From Rhizobium sp. CSW-27 (GTDB taxonomy: Bacteria > Pseudomonadota > Alphaproteobacteria > Rhizobiales > Rhizobiaceae): DNA of 64,000 nucleotides. Under the pieces are notes generated by a model. It made no database searches and had not been told where the DNA came from. It was given only the letters and a program-made list of their open reading frames with translations. Shown here one piece after another: positions 9,184 through 17,530 of the stretch. The stretch is taken from assembly GCF_018760785.1 (NCBI RefSeq), contig NZ_JAHHZO010000005.1, positions 186,001 through 250,000 of the forward strand, given 5' to 3'. How positions within the stretch are numbered: the first letter of the stretch is position 1; each line of letters opens with the position of its first letter. The position numbers were made by a program, and so were the translations under genes.

Positions 9184-9429
9184 ATGGGCAGGATTGCTAC
9201 GATCACCGTTCAGGGCGAACTGGCCGAATTCATGCAGCACAAGGTGAGCGTCGGGGACTACGCATCGGAAGCGGAGGTTGTCGAAGCAGCCCTCGAACTG
9301 CTGCGGGACCAAGATGGTTTGCTGGCCATCCGCGCGGCCATCGAGGAGGGCGAGGCGTCGGGCGAGCCGCAGCCGTTTGATTTCGATGCCTTCATTGAGC
9401 GGAAGCGTGCACGAAATGCATCGCGATGA
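9184..9429 (+). CDS. parD: ParD-family antitoxin
   Basis: An 81-residue type II antitoxin. The N-terminal half is a ribbon-helix-helix-type DNA-binding region (ITVQGELAEFMQHKV followed by GDYASEAEVVEAALELLRD), and the C-terminal tail ending FDFDAFIERKRAR is the toxin-binding segment. GGAGG precedes the ATG. It overlaps parE by 4 bp (ATGA). By family behaviour it should repress its own promoter in the roughly 100-bp gap shared with the divergent SDR gene. Confidence 0.88.
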   Translation: MGRIATITVQGELAEFMQHKVSVGDYASEAEVVEAALELLRDQDGLLAIRAAIEEGEASGEPQPFDFDAFIERKRARNASR

Positions 9430-9716
9430 AGACCCTCATCATTTCGCCGCGGGCTGCCGACGATATCGATGAAATCTACGACTACACTGAGGCTCGTTGG
9501 GGACAGGACCAGGCGGAAGATTATACCTTTGGTATTCGGCAGGCATTGCAGGATGTTTGCCGAGGGACGAAAAAAGGAAGGTCCATCAATCATATCCGCA
9601 AGGGTGCGATGTCACTGTCCTTTCGCTCCCACTACCTGATTTATCAAGAAAAGGCTGCATCGCTCATTCTCATCCGCATCCTTCACCAGCGGATGAACAT
9701 CGGCCACCATCTGTGA
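9426..9716 (+). CDS. parE: ParE/RelE-superfamily toxin
   Basis: A 96-residue toxin coupled to the antitoxin gene by a 4-bp overlap. The opening TLIISPRAADDIDEIYDYT and the arginine-rich RSINHIRKGAMSLSFRSHYLIYQ core followed by LILIRILHQRMNI match ParE, which poisons DNA gyrase; RelE-type mRNA cleavage is a less likely alternative. The reading frame is complete, so the pair looks functional. It is the only obvious accessory module in the window. Confidence 0.88.
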   Translation: MKTLIISPRAADDIDEIYDYTEARWGQDQAEDYTFGIRQALQDVCRGTKKGRSINHIRKGAMSLSFRSHYLIYQEKAASLILIRILHQRMNIGHHL

Positions 9717-9738
9717 CGCTTTGGGCCCGCGCTTGCCC

Positions 9739-9766
9739 TTGCACGCTGCCGTAAACTCGCTAAAAG
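9739..9766 (+). promoter_or_regulatory. candidate argG promoter
   Basis: TTGCAC (9739-9744) and TAAAAG (9761-9766) are separated by 16 bases, 67 bp before the argG start. The boxes are imperfect. GGCAGG/CCTGCC arms (9790-9795 and 9806-9811) lie between promoter and gene and could form a leader hairpin. Confidence 0.25.
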
Positions 9767-9833
9767 TGCCGCGATCCCAGACTTCAAGCGGCAGGTTTTG
9801 AACGGCCTGCCCTCCAGACGGAACGCAATCGAT

Positions 9834-11057
9834 ATGGCACTCCCCAAAGACGTGAAGAAAGTCGTGCTGGCCTATTCCGGCGGTCTCGACACCTCGATCA
9901 TCCTGAAATGGCTCCAGACCGAACTCGGCGCGGAAGTCGTCACCTTCACCGCCGATCTCGGCCAGGGCGAGGAACTCGAGCCGGCGCGCAAGAAGGCCGA
10001 GATGCTCGGTATCAAGGAGATCTTCATCGAGGATGTGCGCGAGGAATTCGTGCGCGATTTCGTCTTCCCCATGTTCCGTGCCAATGCCGTCTATGAAGGC
10101 GTCTACCTGCTCGGCACCTCGATTGCCCGTCCGTTGATCTCCAAGCACCTGATCGAGATCGCCAGGAAGACCGGTGCAGACGCCATCGCGCATGGCGCGA
10201 CCGGCAAGGGCAATGACCAGGTCCGTTTCGAGCTGTCGGCCTATGCGCTGAACCCGGATATCAAGATCATCGCCCCCTGGCGCGACTGGTCGTTCAAGAG
10301 CCGCACCGACCTGCTCGAATTTGCCGAAAAGCACCAGATCCCGGTTGCCAAGGACAAGAAGGGCGAGGCCCCCTTCTCGGTCGATGCCAACCTGCTGCAC
10401 TCGTCTTCCGAGGGCAAGGTTCTGGAGGACCCCAGCCAGGAAGCCCCCGAATACGTGCACATGCGCACGATTTCGCCGGAAGCCGCCCCGGACAAGGCGA
10501 CCGTCATCAAGGTCGGCTTCCGCAAGGGCGATGCCTGCTCGATCAACGGCGTCGAGATGAGCCCGGCCACGCTGCTTGCCGAACTCAACAATTATGGCCG
10601 CGACAACGGCATCGGCCGTCTCGATCTCGTCGAGAACCGCTTCGTCGGCATGAAGAGCCGCGGCGTCTACGAGACCCCCGGCGGCACGATCCTGCTCGCT
10701 GCCCACCGCGCGATCGAGAGCATCACGCTCGACCGTGGTGCCGCGCACCTGAAGGATGAGCTGATGCCGCGCTATGCGGAACTCATCTATTACGGTTTCT
10801 GGTTCTCGCCGGAACGCGAAATGCTGCAGGCGCTCATCGACAAGAGCCAGGAGAATGTCGAAGGCGAAGTGACGCTGAAGCTCTACAAGGGCAACGTCAT
10901 GGTCATCGGCCGCCAGTCGGACAAGTCGCTCTATTCCGACCAGCTGGTCACCTTCGAGGACGACCAGGGCGCCTATGACCAGAAGGATGCCGCCGGCTTC
11001 ATCAAGCTGAATGCGCTTCGTCTGCGCACACTCGCCAAGCGCAATCTCGGCAAGTAA
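9834..11057 (+). CDS. argG: argininosuccinate synthase
   Basis: Cytosolic ATP-dependent ligase joining citrulline and aspartate in arginine biosynthesis. The 407-residue protein starts with the PP-loop AYSGGLDTS (13-21) and carries the family blocks [13 protein letters not shown], the citrulline/aspartate-binding region EKHQIPV and the C-terminal [10 protein letters not shown]. The ATG at 9834 gives the normal N-terminus [16 protein letters not shown]. It stands alone here: argH is not adjacent, as is usual in alphaproteobacteria. A strong terminator follows. Confidence 0.96.
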   Translation: MALPKDVKKVVLAYSGGLDTSIILKWLQTELGAEVVTFTADLGQGEELEPARKKAEMLGIKEIFIEDVREEFVRDFVFPMFRANAVYEGVYLLGTSIARPLISKHLIEIARKTGADAIAHGATGKGNDQVRFELSAYALNPDIKIIAPWRDWSFKSRTDLLEFAEKHQIPVAKDKKGEAPFSVDANLLHSSSEGKVLEDPSQEAPEYVHMRTISPEAAPDKATVIKVGFRKGDACSINGVEMSPATLLAELNNYGRDNGIGRLDLVENRFVGMKSRGVYETPGGTILLAAHRAIESITLDRGAAHLKDELMPRYAELIYYGFWFSPEREMLQALIDKSQENVEGEVTLKLYKGNVMVIGRQSDKSLYSDQLVTFEDDQGAYDQKDAAGFIKLNALRLRTLAKRNLGK

Positions 11058-11093
11058 GCCTGAGGGCTGGCGTCATCCGGCTGCCTCATCCGG

Positions 11094-11123
11094 CCCGCTC
11101 TCCTTATGGAGGGCGGGTTTTTT
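11094..11123 (+). terminator. intrinsic terminator after argG
   Basis: Stem CCCGCTCTCC (11094-11103) with GGAGGGCGGG (11108-11117), TTAT loop, one G-T pair, followed by six T. It separates argG from the convergent transporter gene, whose stop codon begins at the T-run. Confidence 0.9.
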
Positions 11124-12340
11124 CATGCCCGGCGGGAGAGGTGCTGCAGCCAGAGGAAGCCCGCCACGGCCGCCAGTTCCATGCCGGGAATGATGATGCC
11201 GAAGGCCGTCAGCGGATCGCCGATCGCGGCGGCCGCCACGCCGCCCAGAAAGCCGCAACCCATCTGCAGGAAGCCGGTCAGCGCCGAGGCGGATCCCGCC
11301 ACATGGGCAAAGGGAGCCAGGCTCTGCGTCACCACATGCGGCGTCAGGAAGGCGATGCCGAAGGTGCAGATCGCCACAGGCCCCATGATCGACAGGAAGA
11401 AGGGCGGTACGAAGGCCACCGACAGCGCCATGATCACGCCGCCCAGGCCGCACAGCGTGATGCCGATCTCGGCAGCACGCTGTCCGCTGATGCGGGCGGC
11501 CACCATCTTCAGCGTCAGCGAGCCCAGGAGATAGAAGCCGGACTGCATCAGCATGCCGATCCCGAACGCGGTCGGCGTCAGGCCGACACGGTTGATCAGC
11601 ACGAAGGGCAGCATGGTCGATTGCGCGTAAAGCGCGCCGATCGAGCCGCTGAGCACGACGGCACTCGCCAGGAACTGGCGGTTTTGAGCCACCTCCGCAT
11701 AGGCGCGCATCAGCCGGGCGGGCTTCAGGCGGCGGACATCGGGAATGATGGTTTCCCGCATCAGGAAGATCGTGCTGGCGGCGGCGAGCAGCCCGAAGCC
11801 GACCATCAGCAGGAACACCGCATGCCAGCTGAAGGCGGCAAGCGTCAGTCCGCCGAGCGTCGGACCCATGGCCGGACCGACCGCCAGGAAGATGCCGATG
11901 GTGTTGAGAATGCGTGCGGCTTCCGGGCCGACATAAAGGTCGCGCACGATCGCCCGCCCCACGACGACACCGACCGAGGCGCCGATGCCCTGGATCAGGC
12001 GGGCGGCGAGAATGATCTCCACCGACGGCGCGAGTGCCGCCATGGCCGAGCCGAGGAGATAGATGGCAAGGAAGGCCAGCGTCGCGACCTTGCGTCCCAG
12101 CGCATCCGATAGCGGCCCCGCCATCAGCTGCGCAAGGGCAAAGCCGCCGAAGAACATCGACAGGCTCATCTTGACCGCCGCCTCCGTTGTGCCGAAGGCA
12201 TGTACCAGTTCCGGCATGGCGGGCGTGTAGATCGCCATCGAAATGGGGCCAAGCGTCGTCAGCAGCGCACCGAGAAAGGTGGTCCGGCCCTCGCTCATGC
12301 GGGATGGCCGGGGCGCCGCCGGATCGGGTGTCAGGAGCAT
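11123..12340 (-). CDS. Bcr/CflA-type multidrug MFS transporter
   Basis: Twelve-helix major facilitator of 405 residues. The N-terminal half shows the drug/H+ antiporter-1 features: MSLSMFFGGFALAQLMAGPLSDALGRK (loop 2-3 motif A, family signature GPLSDxxGRK) and the helix 4-5 motif GIGASVGVVVGRAIVRD. Bcr/CflA members export bicyclomycin, sulfonamides, chloramphenicol or cysteine. The chosen ATG (12340) has GGAAG 8 nt upstream and overlaps the marR stop by 10 bp; ATG 12298 is an alternative. Coupling to a MarR gene suggests inducible efflux. Confidence 0.88.
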   Translation of the reverse strand: MLLTPDPAAPRPSRMSEGRTTFLGALLTTLGPISMAIYTPAMPELVHAFGTTEAAVKMSLSMFFGGFALAQLMAGPLSDALGRKVATLAFLAIYLLGSAMAALAPSVEIILAARLIQGIGASVGVVVGRAIVRDLYVGPEAARILNTIGIFLAVGPAMGPTLGGLTLAAFSWHAVFLLMVGFGLLAAASTIFLMRETIIPDVRRLKPARLMRAYAEVAQNRQFLASAVVLSGSIGALYAQSTMLPFVLINRVGLTPTAFGIGMLMQSGFYLLGSLTLKMVAARISGQRAAEIGITLCGLGGVIMALSVAFVPPFFLSIMGPVAICTFGIAFLTPHVVTQSLAPFAHVAGSASALTGFLQMGCGFLGGVAAAAIGDPLTAFGIIIPGMELAAVAGFLWLQHLSRRA

Positions 12341-12804
12341 GGCGCGGCTTCCGGCAGGGTGAGCGCATCGGTCTGCAGATTGCCGCTGACCCGCTGCAGC
12401 GCGCGGTTGAGCATGCGGGCCTCCTCCGGTGACATGCCGGCGGTCGCGACGGCAAGAACCACATCGAGTTCCTGCCGCAGGGTCTCGATCAGAGGCTCGC
12501 AGGCCGCCGTCAACGTCACGCGCTTGGCGCGGCGGTCGGCGGGGTCCGGCTGGCGGTCGATGAGGCCGAGCCCCTGCAGCTTGTCGAGGAAGGTGCAGAC
12601 CGTCATGGGTTCGATGCCCATGCGGGCCGCCAGCTCCAGCTGCCGACAGTCGCCGAGCGCCTGGATGTTGAGAAGCGTGCGCGCCTCCGCCGGCGTGATG
12701 CCGAGGCCGGCCTGGGCAATGCGCCGCTCGAAGGCGCTGCGCAACAGGCGTGCGGCATCCGTCAGGAGAAAGCCGAGACTGTCGTGATGGGTCTGGGGGT
12801 GCAT
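12331..12804 (-). CDS. MarR-family transcriptional regulator
   Basis: A 157-residue winged-helix protein. The helix-turn-helix spans about residues 50-75 (LELAARMGIEPMTVCTFLDKLQ), followed by the wing with the family arginine/aspartate motif DPADRRAKRVTLT (about 87-99). It precedes and overlaps the efflux gene, so it is most likely that gene's repressor, responsive to a transported drug. An imperfect palindrome lies 14 bp upstream of its start and is the probable operator. Confidence 0.9.
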   Translation of the reverse strand: MHPQTHHDSLGFLLTDAARLLRSAFERRIAQAGLGITPAEARTLLNIQALGDCRQLELAARMGIEPMTVCTFLDKLQGLGLIDRQPDPADRRAKRVTLTAACEPLIETLRQELDVVLAVATAGMSPEEARMLNRALQRVSGNLQTDALTLPEAAPCS

Positions 12805-12818
12805 GATACCGTGCCGGT

Positions 12819-12840
12819 TGATAAGGCACCCTTACTATCA
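12819..12840 (-). promoter_or_regulatory. probable MarR operator
   Basis: Imperfect 22-bp palindrome with outer half-sites TGATA (12819-12823) and TATCA (12836-12840), interior AAGG and CCTT also partly symmetric. Size and position (14 bp before the marR ATG) fit autoregulation by a MarR dimer. Confidence 0.5.
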
Positions 12841-12907
12841 TTCTGCGGTCAGGCAAACCGCAAAGCGACGTTGTGCACCATCCGGACGGGGAAAAGCGCG
12901 CAGGCGC

Positions 12908-13348
12908 TCAGGCGCGGATGAAATTGAGGACCGAATCGAAGGTCGCCGCCCTGTCCTCGTCGCCCAGCGACGCCGCCAGCACCTTCTGGTTCTGGAAATA
13001 GCGGCGGAAATCGAATTCGGTGTCATCGGTCACGTCGGAAAGATCCTCGACGGCTCCGGAGGCATCCACCGCCTGCATCGGCAATTCCTGCGCCAGTGCG
13101 ATATAGACATCTTGTTCGATGTCGCCCGCGATATATTTCTGAAGGGCAAGTTCCCGCAGGAGGCGGGGAGAGATGGCTGAAAAATCCGGTGCCTGGCGCT
13201 GAACGTCCGGCAGATCGAAAACGGGTCTCGTTTCCGTTCGTATGGGGAACAGGGCTTTTTCGATCCTGGTATTGCGAGCGTGCTCCCGATGGAGCAAGCT
13301 GCCGGACCAGTGCAGGGAACTCATTTCCACGGCCAGTATCCACCTCAT
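12908..13348 (-). CDS. hypothetical acidic protein
   Basis: I do not recognise this gene. It encodes 146 residues with an acidic C-terminal half (AVEDLSDVTDDTEFDFRRYF) that ends in a helix-like SVLNFIRA; there is no signal peptide, membrane segment or cysteine motif. GGGGA lies 9 nt before the ATG at 13348; a second in-frame ATG at 13324 would shorten it by eight residues. It is transcribed alone, divergent from the M3 peptidase gene across about 150 bp that includes an AT-rich palindrome ATTATTAATAAT (13391-13402). Codon use is typical of the neighbourhood, supporting a real gene. Confidence 0.6.
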   Translation of the reverse strand: MRWILAVEMSSLHWSGSLLHREHARNTRIEKALFPIRTETRPVFDLPDVQRQAPDFSAISPRLLRELALQKYIAGDIEQDVYIALAQELPMQAVDASGAVEDLSDVTDDTEFDFRRYFQNQKVLAASLGDEDRAATFDSVLNFIRA

Positions 13349-13500
13349 TGGATAGTGTCCCCGAACATACCCGAGGCTCGCAAGTGGTCAATTATTAATA
13401 ATCAGCTAATACTTCTTGTATTCCAGCGGCTTTACCCCTGCGCGAAGGCCACCGACCGCCATGGCGATGGCAGACCCAAACAGCTCTAGAGGACAGTGAC

Positions 13501-15594
13501 ATGACAGTGCATTCGAAGATCAAACCGGCGCTTGTGGAATGGAGCGGCAGAAACGGCCTGCCGCAGTTCGACGAGGTGCGGGATGAGGATTTCGCAGCCG
13601 CGTTCGATGCGGCGCTGGCGCTGCATGACGCTGAAATCCTTGCGATTTCCGGCAACCCTGAGATGCCGGACTTCGACAACACCATCACCGCTCTGGAGAT
13701 TGCCGGCGACGAGCTGTCGCGGATCTCCGCCCTGTTCTGGAACCGCGCCGGGGCCCATACCAATGAGGTGATCCAGGCTCTGGAGCGCGAGATCGCGCCG
13801 AAGATGTCGCGCCATTATTCGCAGATCGCCATGAACGCGGTGCTGTTTGCCCGCGTCGATGCGCTCTGGGAAAAGCGCGACGCACTCGATCTGACGCTGG
13901 AGCAGACGCGCGTGCTGGAGCGCCACTGGAAGGGTTTCGTGCGCGCGGGCGCCAAGCTCAGCCGCGAGGATCAGGAGCGGCTGGCCACGATCAACGAGAC
14001 GCTGGCCGGGCTTGGCGCGCGTTTCGGCCAGAACGTGCTGGCGGATGAGAAGAACTGGTCGCTGATCCTGACGGACGAAGAGGAGCTTGCGGGACTGCCG
14101 TCCTTCCTGCGCGATGCGATGGCCTCTGCGGCCCGTGACCGCGGTGCGGCGGATGGCAGCTATGCCGTCACCCTGTCGCGCTCGATCATCGAGCCCTTCC
14201 TGACCTTCTCCAGCCGCCGCGACCTGCGCGAACGGGCCTTTGCCGCCTGGGTGAAACGCGGCGCCAATGGTGGCGAGACCGACAATATCGAGATCGTCAG
14301 GCAGACGCTGGCGCTGCGCTTCGAAAAGGCGCAACTGCTCGGCTACGAGAATTTCGCCGCCTACAAGCTCGACGACACCATGGCCAAGACGCCGGCCAAT
14401 GTGAACGGCCTCCTGATGAAGGTGTGGGCCAAGGCCCGCACCCGGGCGCTGGAGGAGGAGGCCTCGCTTGCCGGCCTGATGGCGGAGGAGGGGATCAACG
14501 GCCCCGTCCAGCCCTGGGACTGGCGTTACTATGCCGAAAAGCTGCGCGAGCGGATGTTCGATTTCTCCGAATCCGAGCTGAAGCCCTATCTGCAGCTGGA
14601 AAAGATCATCGAGGCCTGCTTCGACGTGGCGAACCGCCTGTTCGGCGTCACGCTGACCGAGGTGAAGGGCGTTCCCGCCTATCATCCGGACGTGCGCGTC
14701 TTCGAGGTGCGCGATGAGAACGGCAGGCTGAAGGCGATGTTCCTCGGCGATTACTTTGCCCGATCCTCCAAGCGCTCCGGCGCCTGGATGAGCTCCTTCC
14801 AGAGCCAGCACCGGCTGACATTGAAGAACGGCGCCGAAGGCGAACTGCCGATCATCTACAATGTCTGCAACTTTGCGAAACCCGCAGAGGGCAAGCCGGC
14901 CCTGCTGTCGCTGGATGATGCCCGCACGCTGTTTCACGAATTTGGCCACGGCCTGCATGGCATGCTGTCGGATGTAACCTATCCCTCGGTCTCCGGCACG
15001 GGTGTCTCGCGCGATTTCGTCGAACTGCCCTCGCAGCTTTACGAACACTGGCTGACGGTGCCGGAAATCCTCACCCGCTATGCCGTGCATTACGAAACCG
15101 GGGAACCGATGCCGAAGCCACTGCTCGACAAGGTTCTGGCGGCCCGCACCTTCAATGCCGGCTTCAACACCGTTGAGTTCACTTCGTCGGCACTGGTCGA
15201 CATGGCCTTCCACACCCGCGGCCCGGTCGAGGATCCCATGGCCGTGCAGGCGCAGGTGCTGGACGAGATCGGCCTGCCCGCCTCCATCGTCATGCGCCAT
15301 GCCACGCCGCATTTCCAGCATGTCTTCTCCGGCGACGGTTATTCGGCCGGCTACTATTCCTACATGTGGTCGGAAGTGCTGGATGCCGATGCCTTCGCGG
15401 CCTTCGAGGAAAGCGGCAATCCCTTCGATCCGGTCATGGCGCGCAAGTTGAAGAACAACATCTATTCGGTCGGCGGAGCGATCGATCCGGAGGATGCCTA
15501 TCTCGCCTTCCGCGGCAAGCTGCCGGATCCGCAGGCCATGCTGAAGAAGAAGGGGCTTGCCATGATGGAGGAACTGGCCGGCAGCGACGCCTGA
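13501..15594 (+). CDS. dcp: M3 family zinc peptidase (Dcp/oligopeptidase A type)
   Basis: Large zinc metallopeptidase of 697 residues that degrades short peptides. The zinc site HEFGHGLH starts at about residue 479, and the third ligand glutamate lies in SRDFVELPSQLYEHW about 27 residues later. The sequence around the site resembles peptidyl-dipeptidase Dcp more than oligopeptidase A, but the two are close paralogues, so the symbol is provisional. No signal peptide, so it is probably cytoplasmic, acting in peptide recycling. AGAGGA precedes the ATG. Confidence 0.9.
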   Translation: MTVHSKIKPALVEWSGRNGLPQFDEVRDEDFAAAFDAALALHDAEILAISGNPEMPDFDNTITALEIAGDELSRISALFWNRAGAHTNEVIQALEREIAPKMSRHYSQIAMNAVLFARVDALWEKRDALDLTLEQTRVLERHWKGFVRAGAKLSREDQERLATINETLAGLGARFGQNVLADEKNWSLILTDEEELAGLPSFLRDAMASAARDRGAADGSYAVTLSRSIIEPFLTFSSRRDLRERAFAAWVKRGANGGETDNIEIVRQTLALRFEKAQLLGYENFAAYKLDDTMAKTPANVNGLLMKVWAKARTRALEEEASLAGLMAEEGINGPVQPWDWRYYAEKLRERMFDFSESELKPYLQLEKIIEACFDVANRLFGVTLTEVKGVPAYHPDVRVFEVRDENGRLKAMFLGDYFARSSKRSGAWMSSFQSQHRLTLKNGAEGELPIIYNVCNFAKPAEGKPALLSLDDARTLFHEFGHGLHGMLSDVTYPSVSGTGVSRDFVELPSQLYEHWLTVPEILTRYAVHYETGEPMPKPLLDKVLAARTFNAGFNTVEFTSSALVDMAFHTRGPVEDPMAVQAQVLDEIGLPASIVMRHATPHFQHVFSGDGYSAGYYSYMWSEVLDADAFAAFEESGNPFDPVMARKLKNNIYSVGGAIDPEDAYLAFRGKLPDPQAMLKKKGLAMMEELAGSDA

Positions 15595-15606
15595 GGACGC
15601 ACCGGG

Positions 15607-15647
15607 CATTCCGGGCCGGAATGTGATCCATCAAATGTGATCCATCA
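15607..15647. repeat. palindrome plus 14-bp tandem direct repeat
   Basis: CATTCCGG (15607-15614) and CCGGAATG (15616-15623) form a near-perfect palindrome around one G. Overlapping its end, AATGTGATCCATCA occurs twice in tandem (15620-15633 and 15634-15647). The cluster lies between the M3 peptidase stop and the ABC exporter genes, about 90 bp before the first of them. It could be a regulator-binding site for the exporter operon; no T-run follows the palindrome. Confidence 0.5.
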
Positions 15648-15734
15648 CAAGAAGTGGCGGGCAAAGCGAGCGGGTGTCGCATAAGCTTCATGCGACTCTC
15701 CTAGTGGGGAGTTCCTTTCCAAGGACACCCCGCC

Positions 15735-16736
15735 ATGGCCCCCATCATCAGCGCCCAGCATGTCGCCAAGATCTTTCGCCAGCGGGTGCGCCGGCCCGGC
15801 CTGTTCGGCGGCCTGCACGATCTCGTCGCTCCTGTCACGCGGCCGGTAAGCGCGGTCGATGGCATTTCCTTTGCCATCGAGGCGGGGGAGGCGGTCGGCT
15901 ATCTCGGCCCGAACGGCGCCGGCAAGTCGACGATGATCAAGATGCTGACCGGCATCCTGGCCCCGTCGTCCGGCGCGGTGACGGTGCTCGGCCGTCATCC
16001 GCAGGCGAACCGGGTGGAGAACGCCCGCCAGATCGGCGTGGTCTTCGGCCAGCGCACCCAGTTGTGGTGGGAGCTGCCGCTGTCGGAAAGCTTCGAGCTG
16101 CACCGGCGCATGTACCGCGTACCGTCCGAGGTCTTCGCCCGCAATCGCGCCGACCTCAGCGAGATGATGGGGCTTGCCTCCTTCCTGGAGCGGCCGGTGC
16201 GGCACCTGAGCCTCGGCCAGCGCATGCGCGCCGAGATTGCCATGGCGCTGATGCATGATCCGAAGATCCTCTTCCTCGACGAGCCGACCATCGGCCTCGA
16301 CGTGGTCGCCAAGGACGTGGTGCGCAAGTTCCTCTCGCGCATCAACCGCGAACGCGGCACCACGATCATCCTCACCACCCATGACCTGCAGGACATCGAG
16401 GAGATCTGCCCCCGCCTGATCATGGTGGACGAGGGCAAGCTGCTGTTCGATGGCGCCGTGGGGGAGTTGCGCGCCCGGTTCGGGGCGCGGCGTCGCCTCG
16501 TTCTGGAGTTCGTCCGCGAGCCCGCCTTCGTGCGGCTCGCCGATGCCGAGCCCGATGGCGGCGAGGGGCATGTGCGCCACTTCCTGCTGAACGATGACGG
16601 CCGCTCGCTGGTGGAACTGCTGGCAGCGCTTCAGGCCGATGCGGACCTGCGCGATGTGCGGCTGCACGAGCCGGGTATCGAGGAGATCATCCGCACCCAT
16701 TACCAGAGAAGGATCGAGACGGGGAGGGCGGCATGA
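15735..16736 (+). CDS. ABC-2 type exporter, ATP-binding protein
   Basis: ATPase subunit, 333 residues, of an ABC-2 exporter. Walker A GPNGAGKST (58-66), an unusual signature LSLGQRMRAE in place of LSGGQ, Walker B ILFLDEPTIGLD and the H-loop TTHD are present; a C-terminal extension of about 90 residues follows the nucleotide-binding domain. The LSLGQ signature is typical of ATPases paired with PF06182-type permeases, which are exactly what follows. Its stop overlaps the next start (ATGA). Substrate unknown. Confidence 0.9.
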   Translation: MAPIISAQHVAKIFRQRVRRPGLFGGLHDLVAPVTRPVSAVDGISFAIEAGEAVGYLGPNGAGKSTMIKMLTGILAPSSGAVTVLGRHPQANRVENARQIGVVFGQRTQLWWELPLSESFELHRRMYRVPSEVFARNRADLSEMMGLASFLERPVRHLSLGQRMRAEIAMALMHDPKILFLDEPTIGLDVVAKDVVRKFLSRINRERGTTIILTTHDLQDIEEICPRLIMVDEGKLLFDGAVGELRARFGARRRLVLEFVREPAFVRLADAEPDGGEGHVRHFLLNDDGRSLVELLAALQADADLRDVRLHEPGIEEIIRTHYQRRIETGRAA

Positions 16737-17527
16737 GCGCCTTCCTTGCCCTCATCCGCGCCGCCTTCCGCCGCGAGGCCGAGCATCGCTCCCGCAACAT
16801 CATCCGCATCCTCGGCGGTCTCGTCGAAATCCTCGCCCGCATTTCCATCTGGCAGGCGGCCTTTGGCGCGCATCCCTCTCTCTACGGCATCACGCTCTCG
16901 CAGATGATCACCTATGCGCTGATCGGCGGCACGGTTCTCTCCAGCTGGGATGCCACCATGATCGTGCGCGATGTCGGCGCGACGATCCGCACCGGCGCCA
17001 TCGGCAGCTCGCTGCTGAGGCCGGTCGGCTATCCGCTGATGCTGCTGGCCGAGCAGCTCGGCGTGCGCTTCTTCGACTGGCTGCTGGTCTCGGCGCCCGT
17101 CATCGTCATCATGGGCCTGATCTACGGCATCGAGCCGCCGGCAAGCCTCGGCCATGCGCTGCTGTTTCTCGGCCATGTGGTGGTATCGCTTGCCATTCTG
17201 ATGACGACGGCGATCCTCATCGGCCTTCTGTCCTTCTGGGTCTTCGATGCGCATTCGCTGGAATGGTTCATGCGCGGCCTGCTGGCGGTGCTTTCCGGCG
17301 GGCTGGTGCCGATCTGGTTCTTTCCGAGCGGATTTGCGCAGGTGGCGCATGCGCTGCCCTTCTCCTGGATCACCTATCAGCCGATGGCGGTCTATCTCGG
17401 CGAGCGCGATCTGGCGGCCTCCGCGCTGTCGCTTGCCGCCGGCAGCGGTTGGGCCGTGGTGCTCGGCCTTGGCGTCGCCTTCGTCTGGTCGCGGGCCTGC
17501 GGGCAGGTCGTGGTGCAGGGAGGCTGA
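16733..17527 (+). CDS. ABC-2 family permease (first subunit)
   Basis: Membrane subunit of 264 residues with about six hydrophobic segments (near 20-40, 55-75, 105-130, 145-170, 180-205, 232-255). Conserved ABC2_membrane_6 (DUF990) features include an amphipathic N-terminus and the WFFPSGFAQVAHALPFSWITYQP region before the last helices. It is coupled by a 4-bp overlap to the ATPase gene and followed 3 bp later by a second permease, implying a heterodimeric channel. Confidence 0.87.
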   Translation: MSAFLALIRAAFRREAEHRSRNIIRILGGLVEILARISIWQAAFGAHPSLYGITLSQMITYALIGGTVLSSWDATMIVRDVGATIRTGAIGSSLLRPVGYPLMLLAEQLGVRFFDWLLVSAPVIVIMGLIYGIEPPASLGHALLFLGHVVVSLAILMTTAILIGLLSFWVFDAHSLEWFMRGLLAVLSGGLVPIWFFPSGFAQVAHALPFSWITYQPMAVYLGERDLAASALSLAAGSGWAVVLGLGVAFVWSRACGQVVVQGG

Positions 17528-17530
17528 AGA

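Noticed and set aside
13486-15609. Long open frame antisense to the M3 peptidase gene
   Set aside because: Same cause: GC-biased third positions leave the opposite strand without stops. The sense frame has a full zinc site and normal length.
15620-15647. Tandem repeat as a CRISPR array
   Set aside because: Only two adjacent 14-bp copies with no spacers and no cas genes.
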